A stretch of 64,000 nucleotides of DNA from Rhodoluna sp. KAS3 (GTDB lineage: Bacteria; Actinomycetota; Actinomycetes; Actinomycetales; Microbacteriaceae). This document shows, in pieces, positions 25,746-35,330 of this stretch (position 1 is its first letter; each line of letters begins with the position of its first letter). The DNA is taken from assembly GCF_026000575.1 (NCBI RefSeq), contig NZ_AP026910.1, forward strand, positions 1,116,001 to 1,180,000, written 5' to 3'. The position numbers and the translations under genes are program-made. The notes beneath the pieces are model-generated. The model saw nothing but the letters and a program-made list of their open reading frames with translations, was not told where the DNA came from and made no database searches.

Positions 25746-26588
25746 TTAGGCCAGTGGGCCAACCTGCTCGAAGCCAAGCTCAACTGGGGTCTCACGCTCG
25801 AAGAGTGAAACTAGAACGGTTAGCTTGCCGCTTTCAGGCTTGATCTCTGAGATGGTTCCAGGAAGACCTGCGAACGAGCCATCCTTGATCATGATGCTCT
25901 CGCCAACCTTGAAGTTGACGTTGATTGGAACAGCCTTTGCCTTGCCCTTGACTGCAACGCCACCCTTGGCAGCTGCCTTGGCTTCTGCTTCTTCAGGAAG
26001 AACGTAAAGGGTCTTCAACATGTTGAAGGCCTCATCTGGGCGAAGTGGAGTTGGGTTCTGTGAGTTGCCCACGAAGCCGGTAACAGCTGGAGTGTGGCGA
26101 ACCAATGACCATGACTCTTCGTTCATTTCCATACGGATAAGTACGTAGCCAGGGATGCGAACCTTGGTGACCAGCTTGCGCTGACCGTTCTTGATTTCGA
26201 TCGAGTCTTCCATTGGAACTTCGATCTGGAAGATGTCGTCGCCGCCCTCAAGAGCAAGCTTGCGGTTCTCGATGTTCTGCTTAACGCGCTTTTCGTAACC
26301 AGCGTATGAGTGGATTACGTACCACTTGCCTGGCTGGCGGCGAAGCTCGGCACGGAACTCGGCGTAAGGGTCAACCGGTGAGCCTTCTTCTTCCATGTCT
26401 GAAATCTCAGCAGTCTCTGCCTGAACCTCGGCAATTGCCTCTTCAAGTTCTAGGTCTTGCTCTAGCTCTGCCGCAGCGTCTTGAGCCAAGTCGGCAAGGT
26501 CGGCATCTGCTTCAGCAATGATCTGCTCAGCAGCAACGTCCTGAACCTCGGCAAGCGCCTCTAGTTCGGTGCGTTCTGAATCACTCAA
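25746..26588 (-). CDS. nusG: Transcription termination/antitermination factor NusG
   Basis: 280 residues; longer than E. coli NusG because of an acidic N-terminal extension of about 85 residues ([20 protein letters not shown]), as is common in actinobacteria. The NGN domain starts at [20 protein letters not shown] and includes [10 protein letters not shown]; the KOW domain is [20 protein letters not shown]. NusG binds RNA polymerase and links it to Rho and ribosomes. It begins 20 bp after secE. Confidence 0.97.
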   Translation of the reverse strand: MSDSERTELEALAEVQDVAAEQIIAEADADLADLAQDAAAELEQDLELEEAIAEVQAETAEISDMEEEGSPVDPYAEFRAELRRQPGKWYVIHSYAGYEKRVKQNIENRKLALEGGDDIFQIEVPMEDSIEIKNGQRKLVTKVRIPGYVLIRMEMNEESWSLVRHTPAVTGFVGNSQNPTPLRPDEAFNMLKTLYVLPEEAEAKAAAKGGVAVKGKAKAVPINVNFKVGESIMIKDGSFAGLPGTISEIKPESGKLTVLVSLFERETPVELGFEQVGPLA

Positions 26589-26608
26589 TGTGGTGTGTCC
26601 TTACTTAC

Positions 26609-26878
26609 TTAAGCGGTTGGGGTGAAGACGAAAACAACACCCTGGTAGAACAGCCAGTCGAACAGCGAAATGATTGCCATTACGACGACTACGAAAGCCA
26701 ATACAACTGCGGTGTAGTTGCGAAGTTCAGCGAAGGTTGGCTTAGTGACCTTGTTTAGCTCACCAACGACCTGCTTGAAGAACAGAAGGGTGCGACCGAA
26801 GACATTGCGCTTTGAGGCCTTGTCAGCCTTTGCGCGCTCAACTAGGTCTTCTGAGACCTGTTCTAGCTCATCTGCCAT
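26609..26878 (-). CDS. secE: Preprotein translocase subunit SecE
   Basis: 89-residue single-helix subunit of the SecYEG channel. The start is ATG 26878 (MADELEQVSEDLVERAKADK) with AAGGAAT upstream; the open extension runs back toward the tRNA gene. The conserved amphipathic region VVGELNKVTKPTFAELRNYT precedes the membrane helix AVVLAFVVVVMAIISLFDWL. Position between tRNA-Trp and nusG is typical. Confidence 0.96.
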   Translation of the reverse strand: MADELEQVSEDLVERAKADKASKRNVFGRTLLFFKQVVGELNKVTKPTFAELRNYTAVVLAFVVVVMAIISLFDWLFYQGVVFVFTPTA

Positions 26879-26926
26879 GAGACATTCCTTCTTCTTGAAA
26901 CCGAAGTTTCGATCAACTACTTCTAG

Positions 26927-26999
26927 CAGGGCGGACAGGACTCGAACCTGCAACCCTCGGTTTTGGAGACCGATGCTCTACCAATTGAGCCACCACCCT
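26927..26999 (-). tRNA. tRNA-Trp (CCA)
   Basis: 73-nt cloverleaf; acceptor AGGGTGG / CCGCCCT, anticodon loop CTCCAAA with CCA, T-loop GGTTCGAGTCC. The 3' CCA is not encoded. It precedes secE, its usual neighbour. Confidence 0.96.
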
Positions 27000-27030
27000 T
27001 TACGGGTTAGTTCTTGACTTCTAACCGAAC

Positions 27031-27036
27031 TGTCAA
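27031..27036 (-). promoter_or_regulatory. Possible -35 box (TTGACA) of the tRNA-Trp/secE operon
   Basis: TTGACA on the minus strand 32 bp upstream of the tRNA; a second TTGACA lies at 27099-27104. No good -10 hexamer was found at standard spacing, so the assignment is tentative. Confidence 0.3.
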
Positions 27037-27166
27037 AAAGCACACTTCTAGATTGGAATCTTAGAAATGATTAATTTGCCAGATTAGGCTTCAGAAGTTG
27101 TCAAACTACCTCTAAAGAGTTTAGACCTAGGCGCTACTTAATGCAAAGCCCGTTTTGCACCTTTAG

Positions 27167-27172
27167 TAGGCT
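27167..27172 (+). promoter_or_regulatory. Leaderless -10 box (TAGGCT, 7 nt before GTG 27180)
   Basis: TAGGCT is followed by TTACAGC and an in-frame GTG; this sets the aminotransferase start at GTG 27180 rather than ATG 27141. Confidence 0.55.
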
Positions 27173-27179
27173 TTACAGC

Positions 27180-28379
27180 GTGAATGACTTCCCAAGAATC
27201 TCAAAGCGCATCGGATCAATCGCTGAATCAGCGACTCTAAAAGTTGATGCAAAGGCCAAATCACTCCAGGCTGCCGGCCGCCCGGTAATCTCGTACGCCG
27301 CCGGTGAGCCAGACTTTGCCACCCCAGCGCACATCGTCGAGGCAGCAGCTATCGCGGTTCGTGACCCTAAGAATCACCGATACACCCCGGCGATTGGTTT
27401 GCCTGACCTGCGCGAGGCTATTGCCCAAAAAACCCGCACCGATTCTGGCACCGAGATCTCTGCCGCTCAGGTGGTTGTGACCAACGGTGGCAAGCAGGCT
27501 GTCTACCAGGCATTCGCAACCCTTCTAGATCCGGGTGACGAAGTCTTGATGCCAACCCCGTTCTGGACCACCTACCCTGAGGCCATTCGTTTGGCCGGCG
27601 GTGTTCCGGTTGAGGTATTTGCCGGTGCCGACCAAAACTACAAGGTCACCGTTGACCAGCTAGAGGCTGCTCGCACACCGCGCTCAAAGGTCTTGCTTTT
27701 TGTTTCTCCGTCAAACCCAACCGGCTCGGTTTACACCCGCGAAGAGACCGAGGCAATCGGTCGCTGGGCATTCGAAAACGGCATGTGGGTTATCACCGAC
27801 GAGATCTATCAGAACCTGACCTATGACGGCCTAAAGGCAGTTTCGATCACCGAGGCAGTGCCTGAGTTGATTGACCGCACCATCCTGGTTAACGGCGTAG
27901 CAAAAACCTACGCAATGACCGGATGGCGTTTGGGCTGGATGGCCGGCCCGCTGGACGCAATGAAGGCCGCCGGAAACCTGCAGTCTCACCTGTCTTCGAA
28001 CGTTTCGAACATTTCACAGAAGGCTGCGTTGGCTGCACTTACCGGTCCGCAGGATGAAGTTCTGGCAATGCGCGACGCCTTTGACCGCCGCCGCAAGGTT
28101 GCTGTGGCCGAGCTAAACAAGATTGAGGGCTGGAACGCCCCTACCCCACAGGGTGCTTTTTACGTTTACTCAGACGTGACCGGTTTGCTCGGTCGCGAAT
28201 GGGGCGGCAAGCAGATCAACACCTCACTTGAACTCTGCGACTACATCCTGGATGCAGCCGAGGTGGCGTTGGTCCCGGGTGAGGCATTTGGCCCATCGGG
28301 TTATGTCCGCCTGAGCTACGCGCTCGGAGATGCCCCACTACTCGAGGGCATCCAGCGCCTACAGAAGCTGTTCAGCTAA
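27180..28379 (+). CDS. Aspartate aminotransferase-like enzyme (class I, subgroup 1b)
   Basis: 399-residue PLP-dependent aminotransferase converting aspartate + 2-oxoglutarate to oxaloacetate + glutamate (probable substrate). Family motifs: [20 protein letters not shown] at the N-terminus, [42 protein letters not shown], and the Schiff-base Lys in [19 protein letters not shown]. The frame is open to an ATG at 27141, but the extra 13 residues have no family counterpart and a leaderless -10 box points to GTG 27180. A strong terminator follows. Confidence 0.93.
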   Translation: MNDFPRISKRIGSIAESATLKVDAKAKSLQAAGRPVISYAAGEPDFATPAHIVEAAAIAVRDPKNHRYTPAIGLPDLREAIAQKTRTDSGTEISAAQVVVTNGGKQAVYQAFATLLDPGDEVLMPTPFWTTYPEAIRLAGGVPVEVFAGADQNYKVTVDQLEAARTPRSKVLLFVSPSNPTGSVYTREETEAIGRWAFENGMWVITDEIYQNLTYDGLKAVSITEAVPELIDRTILVNGVAKTYAMTGWRLGWMAGPLDAMKAAGNLQSHLSSNVSNISQKAALAALTGPQDEVLAMRDAFDRRRKVAVAELNKIEGWNAPTPQGAFYVYSDVTGLLGREWGGKQINTSLELCDYILDAAEVALVPGEAFGPSGYVRLSYALGDAPLLEGIQRLQKLFS

Positions 28380-28387
28380 GCCTTAAA

Positions 28388-28424
28388 TAAAAAAGCCCTC
28401 CGGTTTCGGAGGGCTTTTTTATTG
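28388..28424. terminator. Bidirectional terminator between the aminotransferase gene and murB
   Basis: AAAAAAGCCCTCCG / CGGAGGGCTTTTTT perfect stem with GTTT loop; suits both convergent genes. Confidence 0.93.
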
Positions 28425-28430
28425 GCCGAA

Positions 28431-29477
28431 TTAGTCGAATGACCCGATCAGGTTTGGCTCGGGCACCAAGTTGATGCCGTACTTATTCGAGACCTGAGTC
28501 TGCACAAATTGAGCCAACTGAATAATTTCTGCGGCCGTAGCCCCGCCGGTATTCACAATGCCGAGAGTGTGCTTCGAAGAAATCGCAGCCTTAGAGCCGG
28601 CAATTCTGAAGCCCTTGGCGATGCCGGCATTTTCAATCAACCAGGCTGCCGACAACTTGACGGTTAGCCCGTCATCGTCTTCATTTTCATAGCGCGGAGC
28701 CGACTCTGGCAGCGAACGAGCAAAGGTATCGCTGACCATTGGGTTGGTAAAAAATGAGCCGCAGCTGACTGAATCTGGGTCAGAATCACTGAGCACCATG
28801 CCCTTATTGGCTCGCAACTTGAGCACGCTGTTGCGGACTTCCATCAACGGCACCTGCTCACCCATTTGCGCACCAAGATCGGCGGCAATCTGGGTTGAAT
28901 AAAGCGGCCGGCTAAGCCCACCCAAATCTTGTAATTCAAACTCGACCCAGGTAATTACACCCGGGCGGCCACGCTTGATTGCGCTGTCACGGTAACCAAA
29001 CTGAAGGTCTTTGGCCTCCAGAATTACCAATTCGTGGGTCTCGTAATCCAAGAATTCCAGGCGCACTAGGCAGTCGCTGAGCTCTTGTCCGTATGCACCG
29101 ATGTTCTGTACCGGAGCTGCACCAACTGTGCCCGGAATGCCGCTCATGGCCTCAACGCCAGCCAGGCCCTGAGCAATTGTGTGAGCCACAAAGGCATCCC
29201 AGTTTTCACCGGCTTGAACCCGAATAACTACTCGGCCGTCTTCGCGAGAGCGAACCGGCTCAATGCCGAGATTGGCAACTTTGATAACCCGGAGCTCTGA
29301 GACGTCATCGGCAACCACCATGTTTGAGCCACCGCCCAAAACCAGCCAGTCATCGCCCGAGCGCCAAACACCAAGGGTGTGCTCGATCAGGTCATCGCGA
29401 GTTTTTGCCTCATAAATTTCGGCCGGAACCCCTCCGACCCGAATGGTAGTTAGCTCGCTAAGCGGCTGAGGTGCCAT
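28431..29477 (-). CDS. murB: UDP-N-acetylenolpyruvoylglucosamine reductase
   Basis: 348-residue FAD enzyme that reduces UDP-GlcNAc-enolpyruvate to UDP-MurNAc in peptidoglycan synthesis. FAD-binding motifs: LVLGGGSNMVVADD and GIPGTVGAAPVQNIGAYGQE; FGYRDSAIK supplies the conserved Tyr-Arg, and SCGSFFTNPMV contains the catalytic Ser. It overlaps the upstream MaoC gene by one base (TAATG), an arrangement with MaoC dehydratases seen in other actinobacteria. Confidence 0.96.
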   Translation of the reverse strand: MAPQPLSELTTIRVGGVPAEIYEAKTRDDLIEHTLGVWRSGDDWLVLGGGSNMVVADDVSELRVIKVANLGIEPVRSREDGRVVIRVQAGENWDAFVAHTIAQGLAGVEAMSGIPGTVGAAPVQNIGAYGQELSDCLVRLEFLDYETHELVILEAKDLQFGYRDSAIKRGRPGVITWVEFELQDLGGLSRPLYSTQIAADLGAQMGEQVPLMEVRNSVLKLRANKGMVLSDSDPDSVSCGSFFTNPMVSDTFARSLPESAPRYENEDDDGLTVKLSAAWLIENAGIAKGFRIAGSKAAISSKHTLGIVNTGGATAAEIIQLAQFVQTQVSNKYGINLVPEPNLIGSFD

Positions 29478-29899
29478 TAAACGCGCACCTGAGCCTGTGC
29501 TTTACCCAAAACAGTGGTCTCGTTGAACACGGCAGTTAGGTCGATGCGCACCAAGCGGGTTTCAGCATCGATGGCACCCATTTTTCCGGTGACGACCAGA
29601 ACGGCACCGTCAACCGGGTCAACTACAACCGGCTTGGTGAAGCGCACTTGGTAGTCGGCAATTCGGCCGGCATCGCCAACCCAATCAACGGCAACCTGAA
29701 CAGCGGCACCCATGGTCAACATGCCGTGAGCCAGCACACCCGGAAGGCCTACTGCAGCCGCAACGTCATCGCGGTAGTGAATTGAGTTGAAGTCACCTGA
29801 GGCACCGGCATAGCGGACCAAAGAATCACGGGTGAGCAAAAATTCGGTGGTGCCAATAACCTGGCCGACCTCTAGCGAGGCAATGTTGATGTGAGTCAT
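29477..29899 (-). CDS. MaoC-like hydratase, HadB-type subunit
   Basis: 140-residue hot-dog fold protein with the complete hydratase motif YAGASGDFNSIHYRDDVAAA, where the Asp and His are catalytic, followed by GLPGVLAHGMLTMGAAVQV. It likely pairs with the protein encoded just upstream (0-bp gap) to form a HadAB-type (3R)-hydroxyacyl dehydratase, acting in fatty-acid or related acyl metabolism. Confidence 0.88.
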   Translation of the reverse strand: MTHINIASLEVGQVIGTTEFLLTRDSLVRYAGASGDFNSIHYRDDVAAAVGLPGVLAHGMLTMGAAVQVAVDWVGDAGRIADYQVRFTKPVVVDPVDGAVLVVTGKMGAIDAETRLVRIDLTAVFNETTVLGKAQAQVRV

Positions 29900-30343
29900 T
29901 TACTCGTCTCCTCTAACCACAAGGGTCGAGATTGCGGTGCAAACCAACTCTTTATCGATGTCATAAATTTTGGTCTCGAAAGTGACCATCGAGTGCGCAC
30001 CGAGCGACTTGACGCTGGCAACCTCTAGCTCACTGACCAGCTCATCGCCGGCAACAATCGGGCGTGCATGGATAAAGCGCTGATCGCCGTGAACGACTCG
30101 GCTGAAATCGATGTCAGCTTCTGGGTCGGCAAGAACTGTTGCCAATGAACGCTCTTGAATAACCACCGCAAAAGTAGGCGGGGCAATTACGTCGTTGTAG
30201 CCGGCCGCTTGCGCAGCGAAAACATCGAGGTTCATTGGATTTGTTGATTTGACCGCGTGGGCGAATTCGCGGATTTTTTCTCGGCCGACCAAGTAAGGGT
30301 TGGTTGCCGGATATTTCTTGCCCTGCACATTTGGATTTACCAC
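29900..30343 (-). CDS. MaoC-like N-terminal domain protein, HadA-type subunit
   Basis: 147-residue hot-dog domain that lacks the catalytic Asp/His motif: PYLVGREKIREFAHAVKSTN, AAGYNDVIAPPTFAVVIQER and VVHGDQRFIHARPIVAGDEL match the non-catalytic HadA-type (UPF0336) partner that shapes the substrate channel. Start GTG 30343 has a TACGCT -10 box 6 nt upstream. First gene of the hadA-hadB-murB unit. Confidence 0.87.
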   Translation of the reverse strand: MVNPNVQGKKYPATNPYLVGREKIREFAHAVKSTNPMNLDVFAAQAAGYNDVIAPPTFAVVIQERSLATVLADPEADIDFSRVVHGDQRFIHARPIVAGDELVSELEVASVKSLGAHSMVTFETKIYDIDKELVCTAISTLVVRGDE

Positions 30344-30349
30344 GGCTTA

Positions 30350-30355
30350 AGCGTA
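30350..30355 (-). promoter_or_regulatory. Leaderless -10 box (TACGCT, 6 nt before GTG 30343)
   Basis: On the minus strand TACGCT is followed by TAAGCC and the GTG of the HadA-type gene; no Shine-Dalgarno. Confidence 0.5.
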
Positions 30356-30403
30356 TCTAGCCTGAACGAAATTTTTTGAGACTAGGAGGTAGAAAAGTTT
30401 TGG

Positions 30404-30477
30404 TAGCTAGGGCGGGACTCGAACCCGCGACCCCACGATTATGAGTCGTGTGCTCTAACCACCTGAGCTACCCAGCC
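30404..30477 (-). tRNA. tRNA-Met (CAT)
   Basis: 74-nt cloverleaf with acceptor GGCTGGG / CCTAGCT (two G-U pairs), anticodon loop CTCATAA. The G-U start and overall form suggest elongator Met; a tRNA-Ile2 with modified C34 cannot be excluded from sequence. Confidence 0.93.
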
Positions 30478-30515
30478 GGGCATTACCTTGCGGTAACTGG
30501 TTATTTTTTGTTTCG

Positions 30516-30587
<72 letters not shown>

Positions 30588-30669
30588 GCTGCACCATAGG
30601 CTTGCGCCAGGCACCAGAAGACTTTAGCACTAAATCGCGCTTGGAGGCAAACCAAACTTAATGCATCAC

Positions 30670-30675
30670 TAAAGT
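30670..30675 (+). promoter_or_regulatory. Leaderless -10 box (TAAAGT, 7 nt before ATG 30683)
   Basis: TAAAGT is followed by TATTTTC and the ATG of the first glucosidase gene, which has no Shine-Dalgarno. Confidence 0.5.
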
Positions 30676-30682
30676 TATTTTC

Positions 30683-32383
30683 ATGACTAACGCGACCTTT
30701 CTAACCCAGAACAACGAGCAAGCCGAATGGTGGCGCTCGGCAGTGATTTACCAGATCTATCCACGCAGTTTTGCGGATGGAAATGGTGACGGAATTGGTG
30801 ACCTTCCGGGCATCACCGAGAAGCTGGATTCACTGGCAACTTTGGGAATCGACGCAATCTGGTTTAGCCCGTTCTTCAAGAGCCCACAAAAAGATGCCGG
30901 TTACGACATCAGTGACTACCGCCAAATTGACCCAATCTTTGGCACCAACGAAGACTTTGATGTTCTCTTGGCCAAGGCAAAATCTCTGGGCATTCGCATC
31001 ATTGTTGACATCGTTCCAAACCACACCAGCGACCAGCACGCCTGGTTCCAGGCTGCGCTAGCCGCGGCTCCGGGTTCAATCGAGCGCGGTTACTACCACT
31101 TCAAGGACGGCAAGGGTGCTAACGGCGAGTTGCCTCCGAACAACTGGCAGTCAATCTTCGGCGGTCCGGCATGGTCTCGCATCACAGAGGCAGACGGCTC
31201 ACTGGGCCAGTGGTACCTGCACCTATTCGATTCATCGCAGCCAGATTTGAACTGGGAGAACCCAGCGATTGCCGATGAGTTTGACGAAATTTTGCGCTTC
31301 TGGCTCAAGAAGGGCGTAGACGGTTTCCGCGTTGACGTTGCCCACGGCATGGTCAAGCGTGCCGGTTTGCCAGACGCAACCATCTACGACGAGAACCTTC
31401 GTGAACGCTCAATTTCAAACCTCACTATGGATGAAGCCGAGCTTGCTGTTCCTTACTGGGGTCAGCCGGGTGTTCACGATGCCATTCGTCGATTCCGTCG
31501 TGTAATCGATGAGTTTGACGACCGCGCGATGTGCGCCGAGGCATCAATGAGCCCACTGCCGAGACTGGCCATGTGGGTCCGCCCAGATGAGTACCACCAG
31601 TCATTCAACTTTGACTACATGCACAGCGCTTACGAGCCAGCAGCAATCAAGAAGATTGTCACCGACTCAATCGTCGAGTACGGCAAGGTAGGCGCTTCAA
31701 GCACCTGGGTGCTTTCGAACCACGATGGAATTCGCCACGCAACCCGCCTGGGAATTGCTCCTGAAAACACCCCGCGCCCTGGTGATGGAATTCACCCGAC
31801 TGACCCAATGCCAGATGAGGCCCTGGGTCTTCGTCGCGCCCGTGCTGCAACCTCGTTCATGCTGGGTCTGCCTGGTTCTTCATACCTTTACCAAGGAGAG
31901 GAACTTGGCCTGCCGGAAGCATGGCAACTCGAGGGCAAGTACCGCCAAGACCCTACCTATGCCCGCACCAACGGCGAGCGCATTGGCCGCGATGGCTGCC
32001 GCGTGCCGCTGCCTTGGGTTGCCGACGCCACCGCTTCAAACGGATTCAACACCACCGGAGAATCTTGGCTACCGCAGCCTGCAAACTACCGCGTGTTTGC
32101 TCGTAACCTGCAGGAGGGCGTAGCTGGATCAACGCTCGAGCTTTACAAGCGCCTGCTAAAGGAACGCCGCCAGTTTGGTCTTGGCTCAGGCCAGTTCCGC
32201 TGGGCTGACGAGTATCAGGATAAAAACACCCTGGCCTACATCAACAACGGAGTTTTGGTGCTGACCAACTTTGGCCCTGAGGCCGTTGTGGTTCCAGCCG
32301 GTGAAATTTTGGTTACCACTCAGCACGACCTCAGCATCGAGGGCGAGCTTGAGCACGACCAGACCGTTTGGATCAAGCTCTAA
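30683..32383 (+). CDS. GH13 alpha-glucosidase (oligo-1,6-glucosidase type), copy 1
   Basis: 566-residue intracellular glycoside hydrolase family 13 enzyme that releases glucose from maltose- or isomaltose-type oligosaccharides. GH13 regions: DIVPNHTSDQH, GFRVDVAHGM (nucleophile Asp), MCAEASMSPL (acid/base Glu) and WVLSNHDGIRHATR (transition-state Asp). N-terminal WWRSAVIYQIYPRSFADGNG is typical of this subfamily. No signal peptide. The next gene begins one base after its stop and encodes a close paralogue. Confidence 0.93.
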   Translation: MTNATFLTQNNEQAEWWRSAVIYQIYPRSFADGNGDGIGDLPGITEKLDSLATLGIDAIWFSPFFKSPQKDAGYDISDYRQIDPIFGTNEDFDVLLAKAKSLGIRIIVDIVPNHTSDQHAWFQAALAAAPGSIERGYYHFKDGKGANGELPPNNWQSIFGGPAWSRITEADGSLGQWYLHLFDSSQPDLNWENPAIADEFDEILRFWLKKGVDGFRVDVAHGMVKRAGLPDATIYDENLRERSISNLTMDEAELAVPYWGQPGVHDAIRRFRRVIDEFDDRAMCAEASMSPLPRLAMWVRPDEYHQSFNFDYMHSAYEPAAIKKIVTDSIVEYGKVGASSTWVLSNHDGIRHATRLGIAPENTPRPGDGIHPTDPMPDEALGLRRARAATSFMLGLPGSSYLYQGEELGLPEAWQLEGKYRQDPTYARTNGERIGRDGCRVPLPWVADATASNGFNTTGESWLPQPANYRVFARNLQEGVAGSTLELYKRLLKERRQFGLGSGQFRWADEYQDKNTLAYINNGVLVLTNFGPEAVVVPAGEILVTTQHDLSIEGELEHDQTVWIKL

Positions 32384-32384
32384 C

Positions 32385-34076
32385 ATGACGATGGACACAA
32401 CCACTGGAGCCCGCCACCTAGCTCGTTACGGGCAGGAGTGGTGGCGCTCGGCAGTGATTTACCAGGTTTACCCACGCTCGTTTGCAGACGCTAACGGTGA
32501 CGGCATGGGTGATTTGCCGGGCATTACCTCTCGCTTGGGGTCGTTGGCGGCTCTGGGTATTGATGCTGTTTGGTTGTCTCCGTTTATGCGCTCGCCGCAA
32601 AAAGACGCAGGTTATGACGTCAGTGATTACTGCGATGTTGACCCGCTGTTCGGCACCCTGGCTGACTTTGATGACATGTTGACCCGGGCCCATGATTTGG
32701 GTCTGCGGGTCTTGGTTGACCTGGTACCCAACCACACCAGTGACCAGCACCGATGGTTCCAGGCTGCCCTGGCTAGCGAAGAAGGTTCGCCTGAGCGTGC
32801 CTTCTACCACTTCAAGGATGGGCGCGGAGCATCGGGGGACCTACCGCCGAACAACTGGGTATCGATGTTTGGAGGCCCAGCTTGGACCCGCACCACTAAC
32901 GCAGACGGCACACCGGGCCAGTGGTACTGCCACCTATTTGACTCATCACAGCCAGACCTAAATTGGGAAAACCCAAAGGTCGAGGAGGCTTTCGAAGAGA
33001 TTTTGCGCTTCTGGCTAGACCGAGGTGTGGATGGCTTTAGAGTCGACCAGCCACACGCCATGGGCAAAGCCGAGGGGTTGCCAGACCACCCTGACTTAGA
33101 GCGTGCCGGCGCCGGATTTATCGAGGGTGAAGCCTCTCCGCCGATGTGGTTTCAAGATTCTGTGCACCCAATCTTTAGAAAGTGGCGCAAAATTCTCGAC
33201 AGCTACCCTGGCGAGCGCGCTATGTGTGGCGAGGCATACGTGTTGCCACTTTCATTTATGGCGCTGTGGGTGCGCCCAGATGAATTCCACCAGACTTTCA
33301 ACTTCAGGTTTCTAGACAGCGAGTGGAAGCCAGAGATTCTGTTCAACTCGATCAATGAGTCTTTTGAGGCCTTCGATGGTGTTGGCGCCCCGAGCACCTG
33401 GGTGCTGTCAAACCACGACATCATTCGCCACGCAACCCGCATGGGTGGCGTTCAGGGCCGCCCAACCGCATCAGATGGGATCGGGCCAAACGACCCTCAG
33501 CCAGACCGCGAGCTTGGATTACGCAGGGCGCGCGCTGCAACCCTGTTTGTGCTTGGCCTGCCTGGCTCAACCTACCTGTACCAAGGCGAAGAACTTGGAT
33601 TGCCTGAGCACACCACCCTGGCTGACGAATTTAGACAAGACCCAACTTTCTACCGCACTGCCGGCAAGCGAGTTGGTCGGGATGGCTGCCGAGTGCCATT
33701 GCCGTGGGAATCTGGTTTGGGTGCGGCCAACGGCTTTAACAAGACTGGTCAGGCCTGGTTACCTCAACCAGAGATATACGGCGAATACGCACGCGACCGC
33801 CAAGAAGGCGTTGAGGGCTCGACCCTCGAGCTTTACAAGCACGCACTGGCTACGCGCCGCCTCTTGGGCCTTGGCGAGGGATCGTTTGAATGGGCGCCCG
33901 AGTTTGTCAGCGAGCAGTCCCTCGGCTACCGCAACGGTGACATCCTGGTGGTTCACAATTTTGGCCATGAGCCAATTACGCTACCAACCGGCGAGCTGAT
34001 TGCCTCAAGCCTGCACGGTATGACCGCGGGTCACGGCCTTGTTGCTGATCAAACAGTTTGGCTGCGGATTAGCTAG
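32385..34076 (+). CDS. GH13 alpha-glucosidase (oligo-1,6-glucosidase type), copy 2
   Basis: 563-residue paralogue of the preceding gene, aligned along its whole length (EWWRSAVIYQVYPRSFADAN, VDLVPNHTSDQH, GFRVDQPHAMG, MCGEAYVLPL, WVLSNHDIIRHATR). It differs in the region after the nucleophile (DQPHAMGKAEGLPDHP against DVAHGMVKRAGLPD), so the two copies probably have different chain-length or linkage preferences. Start ATG 32385, one base after the upstream stop; the longer frame reads into copy 1. The 3' end overlaps the convergent MFS gene by 4 bp. Confidence 0.92.
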   Translation: MTMDTTTGARHLARYGQEWWRSAVIYQVYPRSFADANGDGMGDLPGITSRLGSLAALGIDAVWLSPFMRSPQKDAGYDVSDYCDVDPLFGTLADFDDMLTRAHDLGLRVLVDLVPNHTSDQHRWFQAALASEEGSPERAFYHFKDGRGASGDLPPNNWVSMFGGPAWTRTTNADGTPGQWYCHLFDSSQPDLNWENPKVEEAFEEILRFWLDRGVDGFRVDQPHAMGKAEGLPDHPDLERAGAGFIEGEASPPMWFQDSVHPIFRKWRKILDSYPGERAMCGEAYVLPLSFMALWVRPDEFHQTFNFRFLDSEWKPEILFNSINESFEAFDGVGAPSTWVLSNHDIIRHATRMGGVQGRPTASDGIGPNDPQPDRELGLRRARAATLFVLGLPGSTYLYQGEELGLPEHTTLADEFRQDPTFYRTAGKRVGRDGCRVPLPWESGLGAANGFNKTGQAWLPQPEIYGEYARDRQEGVEGSTLELYKHALATRRLLGLGEGSFEWAPEFVSEQSLGYRNGDILVVHNFGHEPITLPTGELIASSLHGMTAGHGLVADQTVWLRIS

Positions 34077-35320
34077 TCACCAAGTTTGGTTCTGGCCACC
34101 ACTGCAGCGGCAACTAATCCGAACGCTGCCGAAATAAGCAGCGGGGTAGTGCCTAGGCCCTCTCCGAGGTTCCAAGCTAGGCCAGCCCAGATTCCGGCAA
34201 CCAGCAACCCCAGGCCGCTGAGACCCTGAAGCCTAGATTGCACCAGAAGCTGCTGATTATCGAGGGCGATGCGAGACACCCAAGACTTGCCGACCACATC
34301 GTTGGCGGCAGCAAAGCCACCGTAAACGATTACCAGCAGGGCTGAGAAGGTTTTGTCGCTGGTAAGCGCAAAGCCACCGTACGCAATTGAGAAGCAAACC
34401 AGACCGAGGGCGTAAACGTGTTGCGGTTTCATGCGGTCTGCCAGTAACCCAAACGGAAAACTCATTGAGGCATAGGCAATGTTGAACAGCAGATAAAGGC
34501 CAACAACCTCGGTGACTTCAAAACCCTCTTGGCTCAGGTGAAGCAAAATCAGGGCGTCCGGAAAGTTAGCCAGTGAAAAGATTGCCAGCATCCAAATCAA
34601 GAGTTTTAGTTTGGGCGCGAGTGTGCCTTGAGCACCGGTGGAGGATTTCGAGGCAGCCGCGGTCGCAGCAATTTTGCGAGGCTTGCGCGGCCTGGGTTGG
34701 CGGCGGTTCTCAAAATCGTTGTCTTTGATAAAGAACACGGCAGCGGTTGAAAGCACCGCCGGAATAACCGCTATCCAGAGAACACTTCTTAAGTCACCAT
34801 CAAACAGCGATAGCAGCGCGAGGGCCAGAGCCGGACCAATTACCGCACCTAATGTGTCACTGGTCCGGTGAAAGCCAATCACTTTTCCGCGATCGCGCGA
34901 ATCAACGCCCTGCACCAGAATTGCATCTCGCGCAGCAGACCGCAGACCCTTGCCTAGACGGTCAACAACGCGCCCAATCATGACCACGGGCCAGGCCCCA
35001 GCCAGGGCAATGATGAACTTGCCTAGCGCTGCGCCGCCGTATCCAACCGCCACCATTACTTTGCGCGGAACCCACCGGTTGATCCAAGCCGAGGCCAGCT
35101 TGGTTAGCGACATTGCGCCTTCGGCCGCGCCCTCGATGGCGCCGACAATTGCAGCCGGTGCGCCAAGGACCGAGTTCAAAAAGATTGGCATCAATGGGTA
35201 GAGCATCTCGCTGGCGGCATCTTGCAACAAAGACACCCACGAGATCGCAAACAGGTTGCGGCTTAGCCAAGCCGGGCGGCGTGAGCCAGTCCGTGCTGCC
35301 TCACTCCCCCGCTTGGCCAA
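34073..35320 (-). CDS. MFS transporter
   Basis: 415-residue major facilitator with about 12 helices and a long basic central loop (NDFENRRQPRPRKPRKIAAT). The loop motif GRVVDRLGKGLRSAARDAIL is characteristic of a subgroup of putative exporters. Substrate unknown. It starts 10 bp after the MMPL gene stop, probably from TTG 35320, suggesting one transcript with it. Confidence 0.8.
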   Translation of the reverse strand: MAKRGSEAARTGSRRPAWLSRNLFAISWVSLLQDAASEMLYPLMPIFLNSVLGAPAAIVGAIEGAAEGAMSLTKLASAWINRWVPRKVMVAVGYGGAALGKFIIALAGAWPVVMIGRVVDRLGKGLRSAARDAILVQGVDSRDRGKVIGFHRTSDTLGAVIGPALALALLSLFDGDLRSVLWIAVIPAVLSTAAVFFIKDNDFENRRQPRPRKPRKIAATAAASKSSTGAQGTLAPKLKLLIWMLAIFSLANFPDALILLHLSQEGFEVTEVVGLYLLFNIAYASMSFPFGLLADRMKPQHVYALGLVCFSIAYGGFALTSDKTFSALLVIVYGGFAAANDVVGKSWVSRIALDNQQLLVQSRLQGLSGLGLLVAGIWAGLAWNLGEGLGTTPLLISAAFGLVAAAVVARTKLGD

Positions 35321-35330
35321 TTATCGACCG

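Noticed and set aside
24420-26999. Separation of rplKA from rplJL as a rearrangement
   Set aside because: The two ribosomal operons are about 15 kb apart here, but they are also separated in other actinobacteria, so this is not evidence of a recent event.
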